From positions 52,795-59,852 of the forward strand of contig DELD01000010.1 of the NCBI GenBank assembly GCA_002354205.1: a DNA stretch of 7,058 bases, read 5' to 3'. A program made the translations under genes and the position numbers. The stretch is from Micavibrio sp. UBA2705. GTDB lineage: Bacteria > Pseudomonadota > Alphaproteobacteria > Micavibrionales > Micavibrionaceae. Below are positions 1 through 4,870 of the stretch, one piece after another; positions within the stretch are counted from its first letter, which is position 1, and every line of letters starts with the position of its first letter. The notes beneath the pieces are model-generated. The model was not told the origin of the DNA, searched no databases, and worked only from the letters and a program-made list of their open reading frames with translations.

Positions 1-589
1 CCAATCTATCCACAGGCGCTTCAGGGAAATATCCGCCTTTTAATTTTGGGCGGTGACCTAGATTGCCGTTATCATATTCTCTGCCTGAATTATAAGGGCC
101 TTCAATGCTGTCGACGCGATGACCAATATGGTTCATTTCGTTATGTATGCGCACATCGTCAAAAACAAAAAATTCAGCTTCTGGTCCGAAATAAGCATCA
201 TCACCAAAGCCACCTTCGCGCAAATACGCCTCAGCTTTTTTTGCAATGCTGCGTGGGTCAAGGTCATATGCCTTGTTGGTTATAGGGTCGTATACATCAC
301 AGAAAATTTTCAGTGTCGGTATAGAAGAAAAGGGATCAACCGTTACTTTTGTAAGGTCGGGGCGCAAATTCATATCGGATTCATCAATTGATTTCCAACC
401 CGCTATTGATGAGCCATCAAAATAGATACCTTTGTCAAAAAGATCTTCATCAGCGGTGTCAACATGCTGCGCTGTATGTTGTAATTTGCCGCGTAAATCT
501 GTGAATTCAAAATCAATATTCTGAATGTCATGTTCTTTGATATATTTAACAAGTTCAGATGATGTTTTGAATTTTAAGTGTTTAGACAT
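1..589 (-). CDS. glnA: Glutamine synthetase type I, N-terminal part (cut by window edge)
   Basis: This is the first 196 codons of glutamine synthetase, the cytoplasmic dodecamer that makes glutamine from glutamate, ammonia and ATP. Seen directly: the beta-grasp N-domain has the active-site loop YFDGSSIAGW (residues 56-65, Asp58 matching the Asp50' loop). The catalytic domain begins with FGPEAEFFVFD (134-144), where Glu137 and Glu139 match the metal-binding Glu129/Glu131 of the enterobacterial enzyme. RPKLKGGYFPEAPVD (180-194) is another conserved block. The family is about 470 residues long, so roughly 270 C-terminal residues, including the adenylylation tyrosine, lie beyond position 1. The start at 589 is supported by GAGGAAAG (complement of 594-601) a few bases upstream. 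No glnB gene precedes it, unlike many Alphaproteobacteria; it stands divergent to tRNA-His and nnr. Identification is secure. Confidence 0.96.
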   Translation of the reverse strand, partial: MSKHLKFKTSSELVKYIKEHDIQNIDFEFTDLRGKLQHTAQHVDTADEDLFDKGIYFDGSSIAGWKSIDESDMNLRPDLTKVTVDPFSSIPTLKIFCDVYDPITNKAYDLDPRSIAKKAEAYLREGGFGDDAYFGPEAEFFVFDDVRIHNEMNHIGHRVDSIEGPYNSGREYDNGNLGHRPKLKGGYFPEAPVDRL

Positions 590-630
590 TATACTTTCCT
601 CTGTTCCGCCGTAATTGGCTGCGGTTTAAT

Positions 631-660
631 TTGTGCATATGGTATTGGATTTATGCATAT
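631..660. repeat. Two TTRTGCATAT direct repeats 20 bp apart upstream of glnA
   Basis: TTGTGCATAT (631-640) and TTATGCATAT (651-660) are identical at 9 of 10 positions, and their starts are exactly 20 bp apart, about two helical turns. They lie in the predicted glnA leader. Such spacing is typical of tandem protein-binding sites on one DNA face, but no known regulator motif is recognised and the sequence is AT-rich. Confidence 0.3.
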
Positions 661-672
661 ATTACCTATGCA

Positions 673-685
673 GTATTAGCAATAC
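673..685. promoter_or_regulatory. Short inverted repeat at the predicted glnA start site
   Basis: GTATT-AGC-AATAC is a perfect 5-bp inverted repeat with a 3-nt centre. It lies just downstream of the candidate glnA -10 box, about where transcription would begin, so it could be an operator half-site pair. No known regulator consensus is recognised. It is short and could be chance. Confidence 0.2.
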
Positions 686-692
686 AGTTATG

Positions 693-721
693 TTATTATT
701 ACATGGGCGTGCAAATATCAA
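693..721 (-). promoter_or_regulatory. Candidate sigma-70 type promoter of glnA
   Basis: On the minus strand, TTGATA (721-716) is followed after 17 nt by TAATAA (698-693). This would start transcription near 686 and give a leader of about 97 nt before the glnA start. The -35 is a good match and the -10 only a partial one. I looked for the GG-N10-GC pattern of a sigma-54 promoter, often expected for nitrogen-regulated glnA, and found no convincing copy. The region is AT-rich, so a chance match is possible. Confidence 0.3.
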
Positions 722-761
722 TATTTTTCTATTAAATTTTCATTTTCTGTGTCCATAACTC

Positions 762-790
762 TTGACGCGCTTGCGTAAATTCAGTTATAA
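762..790 (+). promoter_or_regulatory. Candidate sigma-70 promoter of tRNA-His
   Basis: TTGACG (762-767) is followed after 17 nt by TTATAA (785-790), or equivalently after 18 nt by TATAAG. The start would fall near 797, giving a leader of about 34 nt before the tRNA at 831. Within this leader a second CTTGACG copy at 811-817 repeats the one at 761-767. It also forms a dyad, GTCAA-ATTTAC-TTGAC (801-816). The second copy is too close to the tRNA to act as its -35. Confidence 0.55.
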
Positions 791-830
791 GTCTGGCCTA
801 GTCAAATTTACTTGACGAACAAGATTATGT

Positions 831-906
831 GGCGGCTGTAGCTCAGTGGTAGAGCTCTCGGTTGTGGTCCGAGTGGTCGCGGGTTCAAGCCCCGTCAGTC
901 GCCCCA
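831..906 (+). tRNA. tRNA-His (anticodon GTG), CCA encoded
   Basis: The cloverleaf was folded by hand. The acceptor is 8 bp, GGCGGCTG (831-838) with CAGTCGCC (896-903), containing one G-T pair. The 8th pair is the histidine-specific G-1:C73. The D stem is GCTC/GAGC (841-844/852-855). The anticodon stem is CTCGG/CCGAG (857-861/869-873) with loop TTGTGGT and anticodon GTG at 864-866, reading CAU/CAC. The T stem is GCGGG/CCCGT around TTCAAGC (884-890). CCA is encoded at 904-906. The encoded G-1 is the identity element for histidyl-tRNA synthetase in most bacteria. Confidence 0.97.
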
Positions 907-949
907 TCTATCTTATTAATTTTCCAAATAAATTTACGTTTTTTTAAGT

Positions 950-984
950 CCGTATATATTACTTTATATACGGTAGTCTTTTTT
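950..984 (+). terminator. AT-rich hairpin with T-run between tRNA-His and nnr
   Basis: CCGTATATA (950-958) pairs perfectly over 9 bp with TATATACGG (965-973) around a 6-nt loop. Six T residues follow at 979-984. The stem is mostly A-T and five bases separate it from the T-run, so it is a weak or partial terminator at best. It may trim the 3' end of the tRNA-His transcript while letting some transcription continue into nnr, which has no clear promoter of its own. Confidence 0.45.
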
Positions 985-1010
985 ATTCTTTATATATATG
1001 AGCGATTTTC

Positions 1011-2519
1011 ATGGATCCAACAGAACACTTAATCGAGCGCTTGCAGAAAAAAAATCGGGCGAACTTAGCGCTATATACGTCTGCGCAAATACGCCAGGCC
1101 GAAAAATTGACCAGAGATTCTGGTGTCCTTGAGATCGAGTTGATTGAAAAGGCGGGGCGCGGCATCGCAGAATTTATAGCGAATCGTTTTGAGCGTCGTC
1201 CCGTTGCGTTTCTTTGTGGCCCTGGCACAAACGGTAGTGATGGCTTTGTTGCGGCGGCGATACTTGAACGCGCAGGCTGGAATGTCCATGTTTACTGTAT
1301 CAAGCAACCCATTATGATGGATGGGGTAACGGCAGAGGCAGCTAAAATGTATAAGGGCGATGTCTCTATGCTCTCTGAAATTGTCTTAGATGAAAATTAT
1401 ATCGTTGTTGATGCTGTGTTTGGCCGCGGCTTAAACCGTAATTTATCAACCGAGATAAACGAAACATTTAATGCTGTGCGCCAAGAAAATGTCACGGTTG
1501 TTGCTGTCGATGTGCCAACGGGGCTGAGTAAAGACATGAAGGTTGATAAAAGCATTTTAAAGGCACATTACACAGTGACCTTTGCAAAGCCACGTATTGA
1601 GCATGTTCTGCAACCAGGTGCACAATATTGCGGCAAAATTCATGTTGTAGATATAGGCATAAACCAAAAATGTTTTGCTGGTATGGATGTCACGGCGCAT
1701 TTAAACAACCCAGAGCTTTGGAATCAGTTTTGGAAAATTCCAGATTCCCAAACGCATAAATATATGCGCGGACATGTCGCGGTCTTAGGCGGGGAGGAAC
1801 TTACAGGCGCAGCGCGTTTGGCCGTCAGCGGCGCAATGCGTACTGGCGCGGGCGTAGGAAGTATTGTCACGACTAAAGACGCCGCGAAAGTCTATCAATC
1901 TATTGTCGCGCCTGAAGTTATGGTGCGTGGCTTTGCAACGGCGCAAGATGCAGCCGATCTTATGCACGAACGCCACGTAAATGTTTGCTTAATTGGCCCC
2001 GGCGCTGATGATGTGTTGGGCATGCAGGCTTTGGCGGATGCTTGTTTAAAGCATGATATTCAAATTGTCCTAGATGGCGATGCGTTAGGCACAGTTTCAT
2101 TAGATGTCGCGAGCGTCATAACGCCGCATGATGGTGAATTTGTACGCATGTTCCCTGACTTGGCGAGCCTGCCGAATAAATTAGACCGCGCGAGAAAAGC
2201 TGCAGCACAGGCAAATTGCATCGTGGTTCTAAAGGGGATGGATACAATTATCGCATCACCTGATGGGCGCTGCTATGTGAATACAATTGCGTCGCCTTGG
2301 CTTTCTACAGCGGGGAGTGGGGATGTGCTCGCGGGCGCGGTTGCAGGCTGTTTAGCACAGAAAATCCCTCCATTCGAAGCGGCGTGTGGCGCAGTGTGGA
2401 TACATGGCGCTGCGTCTATGAAGTTAAGCGCAGGCATGGTTGCATCAGAATTGCCTATTGCTATGGCGCGTACGTTAAACGAAGTTTATAAAAGCGGGCA
2501 TAAGATGGGGAATAATTAA
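1011..2519 (+). CDS. nnr: Bifunctional NAD(P)H-hydrate epimerase / ADP-dependent dehydratase
   Basis: This 502-residue cytoplasmic repair enzyme converts damaged NADHX and NADPHX back to NAD(P)H: the N-domain epimerises the R and S forms and the C-domain dehydrates the S form with ADP. Seen in the N-domain (about 20-225): GPGTNGSDGFVAA (70-82), VDAVFGRGL (133-141) and VAVDVPTGL (164-172). Seen in the C-domain (about 245-495): GPG (329-331), TPHDGEF (371-377), VLKGMDTIIASPDG (406-419) and TAGSGDVLAG (433-442), with Asp438 in the ribokinase-like GxGD position. The usual epimerase motif is NNGGDG, so Thr73 and Ser76 are substitutions. The dehydratase motifs look intact. The ATG at 1011 has only a weak GAG upstream (1000-1002). 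An ATG at 998 is in another frame. Length is normal for the fused family. Transcription may come from the tRNA-His promoter. Confidence 0.95.
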   Translation: MDPTEHLIERLQKKNRANLALYTSAQIRQAEKLTRDSGVLEIELIEKAGRGIAEFIANRFERRPVAFLCGPGTNGSDGFVAAAILERAGWNVHVYCIKQPIMMDGVTAEAAKMYKGDVSMLSEIVLDENYIVVDAVFGRGLNRNLSTEINETFNAVRQENVTVVAVDVPTGLSKDMKVDKSILKAHYTVTFAKPRIEHVLQPGAQYCGKIHVVDIGINQKCFAGMDVTAHLNNPELWNQFWKIPDSQTHKYMRGHVAVLGGEELTGAARLAVSGAMRTGAGVGSIVTTKDAAKVYQSIVAPEVMVRGFATAQDAADLMHERHVNVCLIGPGADDVLGMQALADACLKHDIQIVLDGDALGTVSLDVASVITPHDGEFVRMFPDLASLPNKLDRARKAAAQANCIVVLKGMDTIIASPDGRCYVNTIASPWLSTAGSGDVLAGAVAGCLAQKIPPFEAACGAVWIHGAASMKLSAGMVASELPIAMARTLNEVYKSGHKMGNN

Positions 2520-2678
2520 GGCGCGCCGATTTTCTTTTTAAACATTAAAATGCTGTATTTTCTGGCGGATTAATTGTTTTTAGTAACTTTCTTTGAAAAA
2601 AATAAAAAAAACACTTGGCGAAGCTGAATCAATAGTGTAAAAACGCGCTCTGTAACCAGTTGCCTTACACATATAAAT
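2520..2678. other. Intergenic spacer between nnr and tRNA-Leu
   Basis: This spacer has no credible gene. It opens with the perfect palindrome GGCGCGCC (2520-2527) and a T-rich run. A weak AAAAT/ATTTT hairpin follows at 2547-2561, then an A-rich stretch (about 2596-2610). No convincing nnr terminator is visible, so some read-through into tRNA-Leu is possible. The only promoter-like match is listed separately. Confidence 0.6.
2615..2643 (+). promoter_or_regulatory. Possible promoter of tRNA-Leu (and tig)
   Basis: TTGGCG (2615-2620), a 17-nt spacer and TAAAAA (2638-2643) match the bacterial -35/-10 pattern at four of six positions each. Initiation near 2650 would leave a leader of about 29 nt before the tRNA. 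The TATAAA at 2672-2677 touches the tRNA's 5' end and cannot be its -10. The match is weak. Confidence 0.28.
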
Positions 2679-2763
2679 GCGGGTGTGGCGAAATTGGTAG
2701 ACGCGCTAGATTTAGGTTCTAGTGTCTTAGGACGTGGGGGTTCAAGTCCCTCCACCCGCACCA
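2679..2763 (+). tRNA. tRNA-Leu (anticodon TAG), CCA encoded
   Basis: This is a class II tRNA of 85 nt. The acceptor GCGGGTG (2679-2685) pairs with CACCCGC (2753-2759), A73 is at 2760 and CCA at 2761-2763. The anticodon stem CTAGA/TCTAG (2706-2710/2718-2722) holds loop TTTAGGT with anticodon TAG (2713-2715), reading CUN leucine codons. The long variable arm of leucine tRNAs (about 2723-2735) and the T arm GGGGG-TTCAAGT-CCCTC (2736-2752) are both present. A tRNA-Leu directly before tig is, as I recall, common in Alphaproteobacteria. Nothing indicates use as an integration site. Confidence 0.97.
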
Positions 2764-2776
2764 CTTATTAAGTAGT

Positions 2777-2811
2777 AAAAAAGATCAAGGTTATTTTGGT
2801 CTTTTTTTTTT
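2777..2811 (+). terminator. Intrinsic terminator after tRNA-Leu
   Basis: AAGATCAA (2781-2788) pairs with TTGGTCTT (2796-2803), with one T-G pair, around a 7-nt loop. The preceding A-run (2777-2780) can extend the stem into the following T-run. Ten T residues run from 2802 to 2811. It should end much of the tRNA-Leu transcript before tig. The stem has few G-C pairs, so read-through is likely. Confidence 0.7.
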
Positions 2812-2850
2812 AGTTGGCAATATATAAATAATGAGAAGTGAAGAGATATC

Positions 2851-4329
2851 ATGCAAATCAAAGAGCTTAAAAGCGAAGGCCTTAGCCACGAGTTAGAAAT
2901 TACTATTCCTGCAAATGACCTTGATAAGCGCGTTGAAGACCGCCTTGTTGAATACGGTAAGGGTGTGAACATCCCAGGTTTCCGTAAAGGTAAAGTACCA
3001 ATGCCTGTTTTGCGTCAGCGTTACGGCAAGGCAATGCTTGGTGAAGTTCTTGAAAAAGCAGTTAACGAAACATCTTCACAAGTTTTAAGCGATAAAAAGA
3101 TTAAGCCTGCTATGCAGCCTAAAATCGAAGTTGTTACTTTTGATGAGGGCAAAGACCTTGTTTACAAGATGGCTGTTGAATCTCTTCCTGAAGTTAAAGT
3201 TATGGATTTGAAAACAATCAAACTTGAAAAGCCTGTTGCAAAAGTGCCTGCTGAAAAAGTTGAAGAAACTTTGGCTGAGATTGCATCAAACAACTCAACA
3301 AGCAAAACAGTAGAAACAAAGCGTGCATCAAAAGATGGCGATATTGTTCTTATGGACTTTGCTGGCCGTCGTAAGCGCGATGACTTCACAGTTGAAGGCA
3401 TGTCTTCATTAGGTTTTGAGTTGAAACTGGGCAGCGGCCAGTTCATTCCAGGCTTTGAGGATCAGTTGATCGGTAAGAAAGCGGGCGAAAAAGTTGAAGT
3501 TCTTGTAACTTTCCCTGCTGATTACGGCATGAAAGATCTTGCTGGTGAAGAAGCTATCTTTGACGTAACAATCCACGAACTTAAAGAATCTGTTGCTTGT
3601 GAAGTTGATGACGAGTTTGCAAAAACAGTTGGTTTTGATGATTTAGCTGCGCTTCGTAAAGTTATTGAAGAAAACATGAACGGTGAATATGACCGCATGA
3701 GCCGCCTAAAAGTGAAAAAAGCACTTTTGGATGTTCTTGATGACGCACATACAATTGAATTGCCATCAACAATGGTTGAGGCTGAGCATAGCAGCATCAT
3801 TAGCCGTATCGAGCAAGAGCGTGCACAAGAGCACAATCATGCCCCAGGCGAAAAATGCGACCATGATCACAGCGTTGCAGACGAAGAAAAAGCAGAGCTT
3901 AAAGACATTGCGGAACGCCGCGTTCGTCTCGGCCTTGTTTTAGCTGAAATTGGTAATGCAAATGAAGTTACAGTAGCAGAGCAAGAGCTTCACCAAGCTG
4001 TTATTCAAGAAGCGCAAAAATACCAAGGTCAAGAAGCGCAAGTTTTTGAATATTACAAAAACAACCCGCAAATGATCGAGATGCTTCGCGCACCTTTGTT
4101 TGAAGAAAAAGTTGTTGATTTCATTCTTGAACAAGCAACAGTTAAAGAAGTAACTGTAGACGTTGAAGCGCTTCTTAAAGAAGACTTTGATGACGAAATG
4201 CCTGCGAAAAAAGAAAAGAAACCAGCGGCTAAAAAATCTACAGCAAAGAAGCCGGCAGCGAAAAAAGACGGCGATAAAAAGCCCGCTGCGAAAAAAGCTC
4301 CTGCAAAGAAAACAGCAGCTAAGAAATAA
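2851..4329 (+). CDS. tig: Trigger factor, ribosome-bound chaperone and prolyl isomerase, with Lys-rich tail
   Basis: Trigger factor binds ribosomal protein L23 at the exit tunnel and shelters nascent chains. Seen directly: the N-domain (1 to about 115) carries the ribosome-docking signature GFRKGKVP at 43-50, the same place as in E. coli. The FKBP-type isomerase domain spans about 159-245, including LGSGQFIPGFEDQLIG. The chaperone C-domain (about 246-450) includes the ERRVRLGL segment. The protein has 492 residues against about 432 in E. coli. Two additions explain most of this: a His/Cys-rich insert (328-340; His328, His330, Cys336, His338, His340) and a tail (451-492) with 18 lysines in nine KK pairs separated mainly by Ala and Pro. 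The ATG is preceded by GAAGAG (2840-2845). Codon choice, for example heavy use of GTT, looks like that of a strongly expressed gene. clpP, clpX and lon do not follow. Confidence 0.97.
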   Translation: MQIKELKSEGLSHELEITIPANDLDKRVEDRLVEYGKGVNIPGFRKGKVPMPVLRQRYGKAMLGEVLEKAVNETSSQVLSDKKIKPAMQPKIEVVTFDEGKDLVYKMAVESLPEVKVMDLKTIKLEKPVAKVPAEKVEETLAEIASNNSTSKTVETKRASKDGDIVLMDFAGRRKRDDFTVEGMSSLGFELKLGSGQFIPGFEDQLIGKKAGEKVEVLVTFPADYGMKDLAGEEAIFDVTIHELKESVACEVDDEFAKTVGFDDLAALRKVIEENMNGEYDRMSRLKVKKALLDVLDDAHTIELPSTMVEAEHSSIISRIEQERAQEHNHAPGEKCDHDHSVADEEKAELKDIAERRVRLGLVLAEIGNANEVTVAEQELHQAVIQEAQKYQGQEAQVFEYYKNNPQMIEMLRAPLFEEKVVDFILEQATVKEVTVDVEALLKEDFDDEMPAKKEKKPAAKKSTAKKPAAKKDGDKKPAAKKAPAKKTAAKK

Positions 4330-4362
4330 GCTGCTCAAAATTAGTCTTAAAAACATTCTAAG

Positions 4363-4390
4363 AAAGCCCGCTTTACAGAGCGGGCTTTTT
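4363..4390 (+). terminator. Strong intrinsic terminator of tig
   Basis: AAAGCCCGCT (4363-4372) pairs perfectly over 10 bp with AGCGGGCTTT (4379-4388) around the 6-nt loop TTACAG. A T-run follows (4386-4390, then GTTTT). It lies 33 nt past the tig stop and should isolate tig from the next gene. The A-tract on the left side could let it act weakly on the minus strand too, but no minus-strand gene ends here. Confidence 0.92.
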
Positions 4391-4432
4391 GTTTTATGAG
4401 TTATAGAAATAATAAAAAAGAATAAATACGCA

Positions 4433-4438
4433 GGGAGG
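4433..4438 (+). promoter_or_regulatory. Strong ribosome binding site of the small gene at 4443
   Basis: GGGAGG ends four bases before the ATG at 4443 and is a near-consensus Shine-Dalgarno sequence, the best in the window. It is the main argument that the unrecognised small reading frame is a real gene starting here. The upstream 40 nt are AT-rich but show no clear -35/-10 pair. Confidence 0.75.
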
Positions 4439-4442
4439 CTCT

Positions 4443-4835
4443 ATGTTAGACAAGTTATCAAAATTATTTAATCTGGCTGCTAGTGTTGTGAGTGACACGG
4501 CGCGCGCACCTTATGATGCCTATACAGTGTTTAAAGAAGCTAATTTGAACGTTTTTTCAAAATTAGGACGTGCAAAACCCAAAGAAAGCACAATGTCAGA
4601 TAAAGTTTGTGCTTCGCTTGGCGCATTTGGTCTGTCGGGCACGTTTACATGTGGCATTACAACATTATCATGGCTCGGCTTGGCAGGGGTGGGCGTTGCG
4701 TCTCTGCCCGTTATCGGCGTGGCTGGGGTTGCATGTGGCTTCGCAGGCAGTGGCCTAGTCGGTAAATTTGCGGCGGGGGAGAATGATCCTATTTACGCCA
4801 ATACAAAAAAAGCTTGGCAAGCACTTAAACAGTAA
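4443..4835 (+). CDS. Unrecognised small Gly/Ala-rich protein with hydrophobic centre
   Basis: I do not recognise this 130-residue protein. Seen directly: the N-terminal 54 residues are polar to amphipathic and carry several lysines (for example KLSKLF at 4-9 and RAKPKES at 43-49). A hydrophobic Gly/Ala/Val-rich region at about 56-107 could form two membrane-spanning helices or one helical hairpin. It contains Cys56, Cys70 and Cys98 and G-V-A/G patterns such as LAGVGVASLPVIGVAGVA (80-97). A short polar C-terminus (111-130) ends in KKAWQALKQ. There is no N-terminal signal peptide. A strong ribosome binding site and the preceding tig terminator suggest an independent transcription unit. A small membrane protein is my best inference. 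Glycine-rich membrane-active peptides and holins share this composition, but nothing in the sequence identifies such a role. Confidence 0.75.
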   Translation: MLDKLSKLFNLAASVVSDTARAPYDAYTVFKEANLNVFSKLGRAKPKESTMSDKVCASLGAFGLSGTFTCGITTLSWLGLAGVGVASLPVIGVAGVACGFAGSGLVGKFAAGENDPIYANTKKAWQALKQ

Positions 4836-4852
4836 ACCCTACAGTAAACCCT
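4829..4852. repeat. Perfect 12-bp tandem duplication over the stop codon of the small gene
   Basis: ACAGTAAACCCT occurs at 4829-4840 and again at 4841-4852 with no mismatch and no gap. The first copy contains the TAA stop (4833-4835) of the small gene. The second places another in-frame TAA at 4845-4847. The last base is the first base of the peptidase stop codon on the other strand, so the duplication fills the gap between the two convergent genes. Confidence 0.9.
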
Positions 4853-4870
4853 TATGAGAAGGGCTGTGGG
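4837..4870. terminator. Imperfect hairpin between convergent stop codons
   Basis: CCCTT (4849-4853) pairs with AAGGG (4859-4863) around ATGAG. ACAG (4841-4844) then pairs with CTGT (4864-4867) and CCC (4837-4839) with GGG (4868-4870), with TAAA and T bulged out on the left arm. The structure spans the ends of both convergent genes. It lacks a T-run on either strand, so it is only a possible bidirectional terminator or transcript-end stabiliser. Confidence 0.35.

Noticed and set aside
46..391. Two plus-strand open frames opposite glnA
   Set aside because: They lie entirely antisense to a conserved glutamine synthetase sequence, lack ribosome sites and have no recognisable product.
690..758. 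Small plus-strand frame of 22 codons in the glnA/tRNA-His intergenic region
   Set aside because: There is no ribosome binding site, the composition is that of AT-rich spacer, and it overlaps the candidate promoter signals.
998..1011. ATG at 998 as the nnr start
   Set aside because: It is 13 bases upstream and in a different frame from the conserved Nnr reading frame.
2520..2561. GGCGCGCC palindrome plus T-rich run, and AAAAT/ATTTT hairpin, as an nnr terminator
   Set aside because: The palindrome has no loop and cannot form a useful hairpin on its own. The second stem is five A-T/T-A pairs without a following T-run.
2679..2763. tRNA-Leu as an attachment site of an integrated element
   Set aside because: No second copy of its 3' end occurs in the window and no integrase or phage gene is present. 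The tRNA-Leu/tig neighbourhood looks ancestral.
2763..2773. ACTTA-T-TAAGT inverted repeat directly after tRNA-Leu
   Set aside because: It is too short and A-T only; the downstream hairpin with ten T residues is the obvious terminator.
3940..4356. Antisense 138-codon reading frame rich in Phe, Leu, Arg and Cys over the 3' end of tig
   Set aside because: It is the reverse-complement shadow of the lysine-rich tig tail (AAA/AAG runs become TTT/CTT). It has no ribosome site and no family resemblance, while the tig frame is certain.
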